Shown here in pieces: positions 24,750-33,865 of a stretch of DNA of 37,436 bases. The notes beneath the pieces were generated by a model. It had not been told where the DNA came from. It saw nothing but the letters and a program-made list of their open reading frames with translations, and ran no database searches. Made by a program: the position numbers and the translations under genes. Source of the DNA: an uncultured Dorea sp. (GTDB lineage: Bacteria > Bacillota > Clostridia > Lachnospirales > Lachnospiraceae); NCBI GenBank assembly GCA_947645355.1, contig CANSCI010000016.1, forward strand, positions 1-37,436. The letters are read 5' to 3'. The first letter of the stretch is position 1; each line of letters begins with the position of its first letter.

Positions 24750-26009
24750 ATGGGAAATCGGAGTATTATTCAGGTGGAGGACAGGGTGCCTTTTAAGCTC
24801 CTTGTGCCTCTTAGTATCCAGCATATGTTTGCAATGTTCGGGGCATCGGTCCTGGTGCCTTTTATTTTCGGGATTAATCCGGCGATTGTGCTGTTTATGA
24901 ACGGTATCGGTACCTTGATCTTTATTGCGGTGACGAAGGGACAGGCTCCGGCGTATCTTGGCTCCAGTTTTGCGTTTCTTGCTCCGGCGGGGATCGTAAT
25001 CAGTGAGATGGGGTATGAGTATGCGCTGGGAGGATTTGTGGCGGTAGGATTTTGCGGGTGTGCGCTTTCCTGTATAATCTACAAATGTGGGACAGACTGG
25101 ATTGATATTGTCCTGCCTCCGGCAGCAATGGGACCGGTAGTAGCGCTGATCGGGCTGGAGCTTTCCGGTTCTGCGGCGAGTAATGCGGGGCTGCTGGATG
25201 AAACAATAGATATGAAGAATGTGATTGTGTTTGCAGTTACGCTGGGGACAGCAGTGTTCGGCAACATTTTGTTCCGGGGATTCTTGTCTGTAATCCCGAT
25301 TCTGGTCGCAGTGATTGCAGGTTATATTGCCGCTCTGTGCTGTGGAATCCTGGATTTTTCACAGGTGGCTTCGGCATCCTGGTTTGCGCTGCCGAATTTT
25401 CAGACGCCGAAGTTTGATGTGGGAGCAATCGTGATGATTCTTCCGGTACTTTTGGTCATTGCGTCTGAGCATATCGGCCACCAGGTGGTGACGAGCAAGA
25501 TCGTAGGGCGTGATCTTCTGAAGAAACCGGGGCTTCACCGTTCTTTGTTCGGAGATAACTTTTCTACGATGCTGTCGGGTATGATCGGTTCCGTACCGAC
25601 AACTACGTATGGGGAGAATATCGGTGTCATGGCGGTTACAAAGGTATACAGTGTCCGTGTCATCGGCGGTGCAGCGGTGCTCTCTATTATCTGTTCCTTT
25701 GTGGGGAAGCTGTCTATGCTGATCCAGACCATTCCCGGGCCGGTGATCGGTGGTATTTCCTTCCTGCTCTATGGTATGATCGGTGCATCAGGAATCCGTA
25801 TCCTGGTGGATGCAGGAGTTGACTATGGGCGTTCCAGGAACCTGACACTGACTTCTATTGTGTTTGTTGCGGGTCTTTCCGGGATTGCGGTGAGCTTCGG
25901 GGATATCCAGCTGACCGGGATGGTGCTTGCATGTGTGGTCGGAATGATCCTGAGCCTTATCTTCTATATTTTGGACAAGCTGAAGCTGACGAATGACAGA
26001 GATGAATAG
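24750..26009 (+). CDS. uraA: Uracil permease (NCS2 family)
   Basis: A 419-residue membrane protein with about 12-14 hydrophobic segments that imports uracil with protons. The NCS2 signature SEHIGHQVVTSKIVGRD (near 241-257), with the substrate-binding Glu, and the later TTTYGENIGVMAVTKVYS match UraA closely. The start at 24750 (MGNRSIIQVEDRVPFKLL) follows AAAAGGAGGGAACAG; an upstream in-frame ATG or GTG would add a basic, non-membrane tail absent from the family. A TATGAT at 24705-24710 may be its -10, but no convincing -35 or PyrR attenuator is visible. It is followed, 62 bases on, by the PHP gene. Confidence 0.93.
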   Translation: MGNRSIIQVEDRVPFKLLVPLSIQHMFAMFGASVLVPFIFGINPAIVLFMNGIGTLIFIAVTKGQAPAYLGSSFAFLAPAGIVISEMGYEYALGGFVAVGFCGCALSCIIYKCGTDWIDIVLPPAAMGPVVALIGLELSGSAASNAGLLDETIDMKNVIVFAVTLGTAVFGNILFRGFLSVIPILVAVIAGYIAALCCGILDFSQVASASWFALPNFQTPKFDVGAIVMILPVLLVIASEHIGHQVVTSKIVGRDLLKKPGLHRSLFGDNFSTMLSGMIGSVPTTTYGENIGVMAVTKVYSVRVIGGAAVLSIICSFVGKLSMLIQTIPGPVIGGISFLLYGMIGASGIRILVDAGVDYGRSRNLTLTSIVFVAGLSGIAVSFGDIQLTGMVLACVVGMILSLIFYILDKLKLTNDRDE

Positions 26010-26071
26010 TCTTTTGAGCAGACCATTGACTGCAAGTTGGAGATAAAATTATTTCTGAACAGGAGCGAACT

Positions 26072-26935
26072 ATGGGACAGATAACTTGTGACCTGCATGT
26101 ACACACTACTTGCTCAGATGCTTCAAGAAGTGTTCAGCAGGTGATGGAATATGCGAAGATGATCGGTCTTACCCATATTGCGGTGACAGATCATGATACG
26201 ATGAAAGGTGTAGATCCGGCGCAGGAGATCGGACAGAAAATGGGGATCCGGGTCATTCCGGGAGTGGAGATCACCACAAGAGATGAGGAGACTGGAAGAA
26301 GTGTGCATATGCTGTGCTACCTTCCGAAAAAACGGGATGTGCTGGAAGCTTTTCTGAAAAATACGCTGAAAAACAGGCGGGAACAAAAGCTTGAGATGGC
26401 GGCGAAGCTTCGGAAGCTGTACCCCTTTTTAACTTCCAGGCTGATAGAGGCTTATGCAAAAGACAGCGCTTCCATCCACGAATGTCATATTATGCAGCCA
26501 TTGTGCGATATGGGCTACACAAACACTGCCGTCGGAAGCCTGATGGAGTCCCTGATCTCCTCAAAGGGAAGCTGTTATGTTCCCAGCCGTTATCCGGCTT
26601 CAGAGGAAGCGGTTCGAGTCATCAGGGAGGCCGGCGGAATTGCAGTGGTAGCCCACGCGCAGCAGTTTGATTCCTTTGATCTGATCGAAAGATACGCTGT
26701 AAGGGGTCTTATTCAGGGAGTGGAGGTGTGGCATCCGAGAAACGACGAGGTCTCAAGGAAAAGGCTGGAGGCGCTGGCCAAGGCCCATAATCTCCTGAAG
26801 ACCGGAGGCAGTGATTACCATGGTCAATACGCCAGAAATCCAAGACCTCTGGGGTACTGTGGATGCACGCAAGAGGAGGTGAATGCTCTGCTGGAGGCAG
26901 GGCTTAATAAAACAGATTTTTCTTCCTCAAAATAA
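26072..26935 (+). CDS. PHP-domain phosphoesterase
   Basis: A 287-residue metal-dependent phosphoesterase of the YciV/RNase AM-like PHP group. All metal motifs are present: DLHVHTTCSD (7-16), AVTDHDTMKG (38-47), PGVEITTRDE (63-72), VVAHAQQF (near 195) and GGSDYHG (near 251). Related enzymes release the 3' phosphate from 3',5'-bisphosphonucleosides or trim RNA ends. The precise substrate here is not certain. AGGAGCGAAC precedes the ATG. It lies on the same strand behind uraA, possibly in one transcript, and ends at a bidirectional terminator shared with the converging kinase gene. Confidence 0.9.
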   Translation: MGQITCDLHVHTTCSDASRSVQQVMEYAKMIGLTHIAVTDHDTMKGVDPAQEIGQKMGIRVIPGVEITTRDEETGRSVHMLCYLPKKRDVLEAFLKNTLKNRREQKLEMAAKLRKLYPFLTSRLIEAYAKDSASIHECHIMQPLCDMGYTNTAVGSLMESLISSKGSCYVPSRYPASEEAVRVIREAGGIAVVAHAQQFDSFDLIERYAVRGLIQGVEVWHPRNDEVSRKRLEALAKAHNLLKTGGSDYHGQYARNPRPLGYCGCTQEEVNALLEAGLNKTDFSSSK

Positions 26936-26975
26936 AAAGGTAACCGCTCTCCATGAAGGGTGCGGTTACTTTTTT
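26934..26975. terminator. Bidirectional terminator between converging genes
   Basis: An inverted repeat (AAAAAGGTAACCGC from 26934, with GCGGTTAC at 26962-26969, then TTTTTT). It has an A-run on the left and a T-run on the right, so it can end both the PHP transcript (plus) and the kinase transcript (minus, stop at 26994). Confidence 0.9.
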
Positions 26976-26993
26976 GGAATTTAAGTTTTATCT

Positions 26994-28457
26994 TTACAGT
27001 AATTTAAGAAATCTCTGGTACTGCACGTTCCATTCATCCGCATGCGCCGGCAGATATTCCTTTGTCTGAACGGCCGGCGCCATCATCATCTTCGCCTCCT
27101 CAAGCGTAGAGGCAGCCCCCACCGCGATCAACTGAACGGTAATATTGCCGATGGCAGTGGCCTCCTCCGGTCCCGCAATTACCTTCTTGCCGGAAGCATT
27201 GGCAACAAACTGGCAGAGGATCCCTGCCTTAGAACCCCCGCCCATCATATTGATAACCGGAAGGATCTTTCCAGATGCCCTCTCCAACTGTTCAACGGTC
27301 CAGCGGAACTTCATGGCCAGACTTTCGTATATGGAGCGGACGATTTCTCCCGTTGTCTCAGGCCGGCTGTGGTAATGTTCCATGCAGTAATTCTGTATCT
27401 TTACCGGTATATTCCCAGGGTCATAAAACATCGTATCATCCGGGTCGAAAAGATATCGGAATGGTTCTGAGGCTTCGGCCATATCTCCTAATTCACTAAA
27501 ACTATAATCTTTCCCGTGTTCTCTGTAATAACGTCTGGTTTCCTGAATAAACCAGGAACCCATGACATTGCGCAGGAGTCTGTGGTGTCCAGGATAACCG
27601 CCCTCGTTGGCAAGATTGGCGGCGTATCCCTCCGGGGTAATCACGCAGTGTTCAAGCTCTGTGCCGATCAACGCCCAGGTTCCGCAGCTTGCGAGGGCGC
27701 AGTCTGTGGTCAGCGGGGAAGACAGATAGGCGGAGGCTGTATCATGCTCACATACCACAGACACAGGAAAGCCCCTGGTCTCCAGCATCCGGTTGTAGCT
27801 TTCCTGGGTGCCGCCCAGCAAGGTGCCGGGTTTTGTAAGCCTGCCGAACAGGCGGCGGGGAATGTTGTATGTATCCAGAATCTCTTGGCACCAGTCATCC
27901 TTGTGAAAATCATACATCTGGCTTACAGAAGACAGGGTATATTCCGAGATTGCCCTGCCGGTCAGGAAATAGATCAAAAGATCCGGGATAAAGAGCATTT
28001 TGTATGCATTGTCAAGGATAAACCCATGGCCGTCCTCACGCATGGCAGCCAGCTGCATCAAGGTGTTGAAAAGAGCATTCTGGTTGCCGCTTAAGCTGTA
28101 AAGCTGCTCCCTGGACAGTTTGCCATAGATCTTGTCTGCGTGACGTTCGGTTCGCTTGTCTCGGTAACAGCGGACGGGAGTGAGCAGAGTGCCGTGTTTG
28201 TCTATAAAACCAAAATCATTAGAAAAGGAATCAATTGCAAAGGAATCAATCTGGTCACCGGTGAGTGCAATTGCTTTCTTGATTCCCACATTCATTTCTT
28301 TATAAATCGCAATAATATCCCAGAAAAGTGCGCCGTTCATGGAACAGGAGACATTTTCAAACCGATGGATATCCTGAATGGAAACACGTTCGCCGTCAAT
28401 CGTGGCAAGAAACAGCTTGCCGCCGCTTGCGCCGAGGTCAAAAGCTAATATATTCAA
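26994..28457 (-). CDS. rhaB: Rhamnulokinase-like FGGY kinase
   Basis: A 487-residue FGGY carbohydrate kinase closest to RhaB. It begins with the phosphate loop AFDLGASGGKLFLATIDGE, with DSFSNDFGFID, CEHDTASAYLSSP, ASCGTWALIG (near 260-269) and the nucleotide-site motif NMMGGGSKAGILCQF. RhaB phosphorylates L-rhamnulose at C1, feeding a class II aldolase; the aldolase is in this operon. However, no rhamnose isomerase gene is near, so the true ketose may differ. The start is TTG at 28457, because AAGGAGG lies eight bases upstream and the family begins right there. It is last in the minus-strand operon, 12 bases after the DeoR gene. Confidence 0.85.
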   Translation of the reverse strand: MNILAFDLGASGGKLFLATIDGERVSIQDIHRFENVSCSMNGALFWDIIAIYKEMNVGIKKAIALTGDQIDSFAIDSFSNDFGFIDKHGTLLTPVRCYRDKRTERHADKIYGKLSREQLYSLSGNQNALFNTLMQLAAMREDGHGFILDNAYKMLFIPDLLIYFLTGRAISEYTLSSVSQMYDFHKDDWCQEILDTYNIPRRLFGRLTKPGTLLGGTQESYNRMLETRGFPVSVVCEHDTASAYLSSPLTTDCALASCGTWALIGTELEHCVITPEGYAANLANEGGYPGHHRLLRNVMGSWFIQETRRYYREHGKDYSFSELGDMAEASEPFRYLFDPDDTMFYDPGNIPVKIQNYCMEHYHSRPETTGEIVRSIYESLAMKFRWTVEQLERASGKILPVINMMGGGSKAGILCQFVANASGKKVIAGPEEATAIGNITVQLIAVGAASTLEEAKMMMAPAVQTKEYLPAHADEWNVQYQRFLKLL

Positions 28458-28469
28458 TGTGAATCCTCC

Positions 28470-29294
28470 TTAGTTGGTGATGATCCGGACGTTGTGCTTT
28501 TTAGAGATTGTCCGGACAGTCTCAGCTGTCTCGGGCGTATATTCATACTTGTCAGTGATAATATAATCAATTCCATTAAAATCAGACAAATAGAAGGGTC
28601 CGTTAATCTCAAATTTCGTATGGTCTACCAGCAGGTAAGTCTCTTCGGATTTGTTGATCATAACCTGTTTGGTATCTACCTCATTTAAACTGATGTCGGT
28701 AAGCCTTTTGTCCAGAGTGACGCCGGTGCAGGAAATAAAAGTCTTATTAGGGAAAAATTCCTCGGCACTCTTAATGGTACGCATGCCATAGAGGGAGTAA
28801 TTGTTGCAGTTGTAAAATCCGGCAAGGGAGATCAGAGAAAGGTTAGGGTTCTCGATTTTTGCAGCCTCAAGTAATACTTTGATTGAATTGGTGATAATGG
28901 TAAGGTGCATTTCCCTTGGGATGTAGTCAAGCAGGAACAAAGTGGTGGAACTGTTGTCAATGAAGACGGTGTCCCTGTTCTGGATGAAAGAAGCCGCCTT
29001 TTGTGCGATCATTTTTTTCTGTGGGATATTGCGTATATGCCGCAGGGCAAAAGGATATTCATTGTTAAGGACTGCGTCCCCATATTTGGCAGCTGCACTG
29101 ATATTCGGTGTGTTCACATTTAAAATAGCGCCGCCGTGGGTGCGGGTCAAGATTCCTTCTGACTCCAGTTCTTTTAAATCGCGTCGGATCGTCTCCTTTG
29201 AAGTGTGAAGCATATCGGCGAGGATATTGACGCTGACTGAAGACTGCGCTCCCAGCAGATCGATGATTTTGGCTTTTCTTTCCTGGCTGTACAT
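28470..29294 (-). CDS. DeoR family transcriptional repressor
   Basis: A 274-residue regulator. The N-terminal winged helix contains VSVNILADMLHTSKETIRRDLKELE and is followed by GILTRTHGGA, the classic DeoR signature. The C-terminal sugar-phosphate sensor has DNSSTTLFLL, ITNSIKVL and VDHTKFE. Such proteins are released from DNA by a phosphorylated sugar of the pathway. The start at 29294 (MYSQERKAKI) fits the family; another ATG at 29306 is four codons upstream but would sit against the AAGG site. It lies between the aldolase and the kinase and probably controls both this operon and the divergent ABC transporter through sites at 30980-31250. Confidence 0.93.
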   Translation of the reverse strand: MYSQERKAKIIDLLGAQSSVSVNILADMLHTSKETIRRDLKELESEGILTRTHGGAILNVNTPNISAAAKYGDAVLNNEYPFALRHIRNIPQKKMIAQKAASFIQNRDTVFIDNSSTTLFLLDYIPREMHLTIITNSIKVLLEAAKIENPNLSLISLAGFYNCNNYSLYGMRTIKSAEEFFPNKTFISCTGVTLDKRLTDISLNEVDTKQVMINKSEETYLLVDHTKFEINGPFYLSDFNGIDYIITDKYEYTPETAETVRTISKKHNVRIITN

Positions 29295-29318
29295 AGTTTT
29301 TACCATCCTTATTTATAT

Positions 29319-29927
29319 TTAGATGAGGTTTTTGGTAATGGTACAGAAAGCGTCGCATTCAATTCTCTCAAGCATACTGTAGGCAAGATAGATGCTTGGC
29401 CCGGAAACTACAACTCCATGCTTCGGCATGATCATGCCGATCGGTTTTTTTACTGCCAGCTCTCTGTGGTCTTCAAAATACTGATATACATTCCTGCTGA
29501 GTTTCTCGGAGTAAGCCTTTGTCCATTCGATGCATCCGACTTCGCCCCGGCCCATCGTAGCCTCTGTGACGTTCGGGATTGGCTTTGCCTGTGCAACGAA
29601 CGGCATGCAGTAGAAAGGATGTGCGTGGATCGTGCATTCAATCTCCTTAAGGTTGCTTAAGATCAGTACATGCATGAGCCCTTCTCTTGAAAGCTTGCCT
29701 TCTCCTTCCAGAATGTTCTGGTCGTAGTCGATCAATAAAAAATCTTCCGGCAGCATCTCGCAGTGTTTCCGTTCGGACATAAGAGAAGGGGAAATCAAAA
29801 TACGGTTCTCGTCCACGCGCACTGCGAAGTTGCCTCCGGCAGCGTTGGTGAGCCTGCGGTCCCACATCAGCTTTGCCACTTTTACCATTTCCTGTCTCAT
29901 TTCATAGTAAGATAAATTGCTCATCAT
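29319..29927 (-). CDS. Class II aldolase/adducin family protein (L-fuculose-phosphate aldolase type)
   Basis: A 202-residue zinc aldolase. The family landmarks are LTNAAGGNFAVRVDEN (near 27-42), LISPSLMS, SREGLMHVLILS with the catalytic-type Glu, the zinc pair in IHAHPFY (near 99-105), and HGVVVSGPSIYLAYSMLE with the third zinc His. Members split ketose 1-phosphates into dihydroxyacetone phosphate and an aldehyde, which matches the FGGY kinase and the sugar genes here. L-fuculose 1-phosphate, L-rhamnulose 1-phosphate and ribulose 1-phosphate are all possible substrates. AAAGGAG lies five bases before the ATG at 29927; a second ATG follows immediately at 29924. 24-base gaps on each side link it to the neighbouring genes. 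Confidence 0.9.
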   Translation of the reverse strand: MMSNLSYYEMRQEMVKVAKLMWDRRLTNAAGGNFAVRVDENRILISPSLMSERKHCEMLPEDFLLIDYDQNILEGEGKLSREGLMHVLILSNLKEIECTIHAHPFYCMPFVAQAKPIPNVTEATMGRGEVGCIEWTKAYSEKLSRNVYQYFEDHRELAVKKPIGMIMPKHGVVVSGPSIYLAYSMLERIECDAFCTITKNLI

Positions 29928-29951
29928 TCATTCTCCTTTAGTTTAATATAT

Positions 29952-30893
29952 TTATTTTATTTTTTCAATTGTTACCATGCTTTTCAGTTCCAGGGCGCGG
30001 GAAAGATTATAGCCCACGGAAATGTTGGATTCAGCCGTGGCGGCAGATACTGCGGTTGCGATCCGAAGAATATCCTCTGTGCCGTACCCGTTGGCCGTCC
30101 CGTACACGAAGCCCGCCAGGAAACAATCTCCGCAGCCGATCGTATTATGTACGTCTACCTTCGGCGGGTGTACGCGATAGAACCCGTCTGCGGTTTTGAC
30201 GATGGAACCGTCCCCGCCCAGAGATACGGCTATGACTTCGACGCCATAAGGATCCAGGGAACGGATGGCTTTTATAATAGAATCGTCGTTATTAGGGACA
30301 GCGTAGCCGGCCAGGGTGGAGAGCTCGTCCAGATTAGGCTTAATCATGTAGGGCGCTTCCTGAATGCATTCTTTTAATGATTTTCCGCTGGTATCCAGAA
30401 AGATCCTGAGGTCCCGGTCTTTGAAGGTATGGAGGATCCTGTTGTAGATGGAAGGATCCGGTGAGTTGGAGGCGTCGCCGGAGAAGATAAGATAATCTCC
30501 CGGGCATATGACCTGCCCCATCATTTCCAACAAGTCTGATAATTCCGCCTCTTCCAGCCTTACGCCGCTTTCGGCGGCAATCGTACAGTCGGTAGTGTCT
30601 TCGATCAGGAGATAGTTGGTACGTGTCTCCCGGGAACTATCCGTATAGTGCTGAAATTGTACGTGGATGCCGTATTCCTTAAGCATATTTATAACACGCA
30701 GTCCGTTTTGGCCGTGGCAGATGCCAAAGGCGGTATTATCCTGCCCTAAAAGCTTCAGATTAATTGATACATGGGTGCCTTTCCCTCCGATTGTATCCAG
30801 TGTCTCCCTGATCCGGTTGGTGACGTTTTTTTCAAAGTGATTCAGATAAAGGATCCTGTCAATGGCAGGGTTAAGCGTGAGTGTGTGAATCAT
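29952..30893 (-). CDS. PfkB-family kinase, LacC/FruK-like
   Basis: A 313-residue kinase of the tagatose-6-phosphate / fructose-1-phosphate kinase branch. The start MIHTLTLNPAIDRILYL is typical of this branch, as is IGGKGTHVSINLKLLG (near 35-50). The C-terminal catalytic motif is NTIGCGDCFLAGF, where the usual GAGD is GCGD but the catalytic Asp is kept. The start at 30893 is chosen because GGAAGGGG precedes it; longer in-frame extensions run into AT-rich promoter DNA. Predicted role: phosphorylation of a sugar phosphate to a bisphosphate. It is first in the minus-strand operon, behind the promoter at 30933-30961. Confidence 0.9.
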   Translation of the reverse strand: MIHTLTLNPAIDRILYLNHFEKNVTNRIRETLDTIGGKGTHVSINLKLLGQDNTAFGICHGQNGLRVINMLKEYGIHVQFQHYTDSSRETRTNYLLIEDTTDCTIAAESGVRLEEAELSDLLEMMGQVICPGDYLIFSGDASNSPDPSIYNRILHTFKDRDLRIFLDTSGKSLKECIQEAPYMIKPNLDELSTLAGYAVPNNDDSIIKAIRSLDPYGVEVIAVSLGGDGSIVKTADGFYRVHPPKVDVHNTIGCGDCFLAGFVYGTANGYGTEDILRIATAVSAATAESNISVGYNLSRALELKSMVTIEKIK

Positions 30894-30932
30894 AGAATAC
30901 CCCTTCCTTATGTAAATATGTTCTATAAAGTA

Positions 30933-30961
30933 AAAATAACACATAAACGGAAGTAAATCAA
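30933..30961 (-). promoter_or_regulatory. Probable promoter of the minus-strand sugar operon
   Basis: On the minus strand: TTGATT (30956-30961), 17 bases, TATTTT (30933-30938), about 40 bases upstream of the LacC/FruK-like kinase start. Confidence 0.5.
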
Positions 30962-31102
30962 CATAAAAATAAATAAAGTTAAGAAATAAACAAATATAAA
31001 CAGATAATAATATGAATAAAATATGAACTAAAAATAGACTGTTATTAAACATATAGGATGTGAAAAGATAAAAAAGGACTCTTGATAGGTCAAAAAAATT
31101 AC

Positions 31103-31131
31103 TTGACTATATAAGGACAGGATAGTAAAAT
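31103..31131 (+). promoter_or_regulatory. Promoter of the ABC transporter operon
   Basis: TTGACT (31103-31108), 17 bases, TAAAAT (31126-31131). It leaves a leader of about 150 bases before the ATPase start, which contains the ATGCA/TGCAT dyad and an ATAAACAAAA copy. Confidence 0.65.
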
Positions 31132-31290
31132 CTAGTATATACAATGCATATTGCATGAATAAGTGGTCGAATAAATAAGAAATATTATATAAAATGCCCA
31201 TAAATAAATATTTGGTGATTAGAAACAGTCGTAAACGGGTATAAACAAAAGTATTTACAAGAAAGCAAATATATAAGGGAGGAAAGAAAA

Positions 31291-32772
31291 GTGGAGAACA
31301 TCAAAATGCGTGTCAGCGGAATTAATAAGTCTTTCCCAGGTGTAAAAGCTTTGGACAATGTTAATTTCGCCGTCAGAAAGGGAACCGTCCATGCCCTTTG
31401 TGGAGAGAATGGGGCTGGAAAATCCACATTGATGAAGATCATTAATGGGATTTACAAGGCAGATTCAGGGCAGATCTTCCTGGACGAGCAGCCGGTAGAG
31501 ATTAAAAATCCAATCCAGGCGAAGGAACATGGAATAGCCATGATTGCCCAGGAACTGAATTATGTGCCTGAGATGTCAATTGAGGAGAATTTGTTTTTGG
31601 GCCGTCTTCCGGTGAATAAGTTGGGGAAAGTGGACTGGAAGACTGTGCGCAGGGAGACGATCAAATTCCTGGAGCAGGAGAATCTTCCGTACAGCCCGAC
31701 ACAGAAGCTCAAAACTCTTACTGTATCCGATATCCAGATGCTGGAGATCATCAAGGCAATTTCTTACAACGCGGAGATTGTAATTATGGACGAGCCGACA
31801 TCGGCCATCACAAACAGAGAGGTCGAGGTGCTGTTTGAGAAGATAGAGCAGTTAAAGCAGAGGGGCGTAAGCATGGTCTACATATCTCATAAGATGGATG
31901 AGGTGTTCCGGATCGCGGATGATATTACCATTCTCCGTGACGGGAAGACAGTGGAGACCCATCCGGCATCCGAGATGAATCTGGATCAGGTTATTGCGCT
32001 TATGGTTGGCCGTAAGATGGACAATGTATACCCGAAGGAAGAGGTGGAGATCGGAGATCCTATCCTGGAGGTAGAAGGCCTTGGAAGCAAGGGTGTGTTC
32101 AAGGATATCACCTTTAATGCGAAGAAGGGCGAGATCGTTGGATTTGCGGGACTGATGGGTGCAGGACGTACCGAGACGATGCGGGCGGTCTTTGGACTTG
32201 ACCCTTATGATGAAGGTACGATTAAGGTTCACGGGAAACCAGTGAATATCAAAAAGGTAAGTGACAGTATTGACCAGAAGGTAGTAATGCTTTCTGAGGA
32301 CAGAAGGCGCTACGGCATTATACCGATCAGAAGTGTTATGGAAAATGCCAGCGTATCAAGTCTTGATAAGATCTTTTACGGTGGGAAGAGCCATCCGAAG
32401 GTGGAAAGAGAACTGGTCAGTAAATATTTTGAGAAAATGAATGTAAAAACTCCGTCCTTGGAGACAGCAATTCAGGCGCTCAGCGGCGGCAACCAGCAGA
32501 AGGTGCTTCTGGCAAAATGGATGCTTCGGGATCCGGATGTACTGATTCTCGATGAGCCTACAAGAGGTATTGATGTCGGTGCTAAGTTTGAGATTTACAG
32601 ACTGATGACAGATATGGTGGAAGAGGGGAAGACGGTAATCATGGTTTCTTCTGAGCTTCCGGAGCTTATCGGAATGTGCGACAGGATCTATGTTATGAAT
32701 CAGGGGAGGATCACAGGTTGTCTTGAAAAAGAGGAATTCTCCCAGGAAGCAATAATGAGATATGCAATGTAG
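31291..32772 (+). CDS. Sugar ABC transporter ATP-binding protein (RbsA/MglA type)
   Basis: A 493-residue protein with two fused ABC domains, as in RbsA. The first has Walker A GENGAGKSTLMK (near 38-49), a signature-region LTVSDIQMLEI and Walker B IVIMDEPTSA. The second has a degenerate Walker A (GLMGAGRTETM), as usual in this family, with ALSGGNQQKVLLAKW and VLILDEPTRGIDVG. It energises uptake of a monosaccharide or alditol with the permease and binding protein encoded next. The start is GTG at 31291, placed after AAGGGAGGAAAG. First gene of the plus-strand operon. Confidence 0.95.
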   Translation: MENIKMRVSGINKSFPGVKALDNVNFAVRKGTVHALCGENGAGKSTLMKIINGIYKADSGQIFLDEQPVEIKNPIQAKEHGIAMIAQELNYVPEMSIEENLFLGRLPVNKLGKVDWKTVRRETIKFLEQENLPYSPTQKLKTLTVSDIQMLEIIKAISYNAEIVIMDEPTSAITNREVEVLFEKIEQLKQRGVSMVYISHKMDEVFRIADDITILRDGKTVETHPASEMNLDQVIALMVGRKMDNVYPKEEVEIGDPILEVEGLGSKGVFKDITFNAKKGEIVGFAGLMGAGRTETMRAVFGLDPYDEGTIKVHGKPVNIKKVSDSIDQKVVMLSEDRRRYGIIPIRSVMENASVSSLDKIFYGGKSHPKVERELVSKYFEKMNVKTPSLETAIQALSGGNQQKVLLAKWMLRDPDVLILDEPTRGIDVGAKFEIYRLMTDMVEEGKTVIMVSSELPELIGMCDRIYVMNQGRITGCLEKEEFSQEAIMRYAM

Positions 32773-32794
32773 AAAAAGGCGGAGGGATTGAAAA

Positions 32795-33796
32795 ATGAAA
32801 AAATCACATACAAGAGACATTATACAAAAATATTCCATTTACCTGGTACTGTTGGCTATGTTTATCTTATGCGCAGTGGTAAATGAGAACTTCTTATCAG
32901 TACGCAACCTGACAAACGTTGCCAGACAGTTGTCGGTTGGAACAATTATTGCATATGGCGAGATGCTGTTAGTCATTGCAGGTTTGATCGACTTATCCGT
33001 GGGCTCTGTGCTTGCCCTTGCAGGCGTGCTTTCGATCGCCACCTATCAGGGAACCGGCTCACTTGCTCTTGGTTTTCTTGTGGCAATTGTTGTAGGTGTG
33101 CTGTGCAACCTGATCAATGCAGTGCTTGTCACCCATTTTGATGTGCCTGCTTTCATTGCGACACTGGCAGTACAGATGTCGGCCAGAGGTGCGGCTTTGT
33201 TCTATACAAAGGGCCAGAACCTGCTTCAGCTTAAGGACTATACTATTTTCGGGCAGGGAAGTGTGGGTCCGGTTCCGATGCCGATTATCTTTATGGTCGT
33301 GCTGACGATTATCACATGGTACATTATGAACCACACCAGATACGGGCGCTCCCTGTATGCCATCGGCGGCAATGAGGGTGCGGCAATCGCATCCGGTATC
33401 AATGTGAAAAGGAATAAATATATTACATATGTTATCAACGGTGTATTTGCAGGTATTGCAGGTGTGCTCTTTATGTCCCGTGTAAATGCAGGACTTCCGA
33501 ACGGGGCTGTCGGGTATGAGATGGAAGGTCTTACTGCAACCATCGTCGGCGGCACCAGCTTCTCCGGTGGTGTTGGTACTACAATGGGAACGCTGGCCGG
33601 TGGATTTATCATTGGTTTCCTGAACAATATTATGAACCTGACCGGTGTGGATTCATACGTACAGCAGATCGTAAAGGGCGGTATTATCGCATTAGCGGTT
33701 GTAGTAGATATCCGTTCCAAGAATAAAAAGACTCAAAAGGTTATCCTGGCAGCAGATGATAACGAGAAAGAGAAAGAAAAAGAAGCGGCAAAATAG
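32795..33796 (+). CDS. Sugar ABC transporter permease (RbsC type)
   Basis: A 333-residue inner-membrane protein with about ten hydrophobic segments. The family motif GLIDLSVGSVLALAG (near 62-76) and the loop AIGGNEGAAIASGINVKR (near 189-206), which contacts the ATPase, are clear. GATVGGTSFSGG-like sequence follows as IVGGTSFSGGVG. The C-terminal tail is highly charged (Lys/Glu). AGGCGGAGGGATTG precedes the ATG, 22 bases after the ATPase gene. It forms the channel of the importer; specificity is set mainly by the binding protein. Confidence 0.95.
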   Translation: MKKSHTRDIIQKYSIYLVLLAMFILCAVVNENFLSVRNLTNVARQLSVGTIIAYGEMLLVIAGLIDLSVGSVLALAGVLSIATYQGTGSLALGFLVAIVVGVLCNLINAVLVTHFDVPAFIATLAVQMSARGAALFYTKGQNLLQLKDYTIFGQGSVGPVPMPIIFMVVLTIITWYIMNHTRYGRSLYAIGGNEGAAIASGINVKRNKYITYVINGVFAGIAGVLFMSRVNAGLPNGAVGYEMEGLTATIVGGTSFSGGVGTTMGTLAGGFIIGFLNNIMNLTGVDSYVQQIVKGGIIALAVVVDIRSKNKKTQKVILAADDNEKEKEKEAAK

Positions 33797-33865
33797 CTTC
33801 ATAATTAATGCATGCACAAAGTGCAGAACTTTTACAATATAAAATAATAAGGAGGACATGAATCT

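Larger units (their letters stand above)
30894..31290. other. Divergent, very AT-rich control region
   Basis: 397 bases without a gene, separating the minus-strand sugar operon from the plus-strand ABC operon. It holds two outward promoters (30933-30961 minus and 31103-31131 plus). ATAAACA is repeated at 30986-30992, 30996-31002 and 31241-31247, and GTAAACGG/ATAAACGG variants also occur. A dyad ATGCA-TAT-TGCAT lies at 31144-31156, a short way downstream of the plus -10. The ATAAACA copies are candidate DeoR sites; the dyad is a candidate operator of unknown partner. Confidence 0.55.

Noticed and set aside
30894-31052. N-terminal membrane extension on the LacC/FruK-like kinase
   Set aside because: The extra in-frame residues are translated promoter DNA; the ATG at 30893 has a strong ribosome binding site and fits the family.
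31228-31245. Catabolite (cre) site in the divergent control region
   Set aside because: GTAAACGGGTATA has the core CG but does not match the cre consensus at the required positions.
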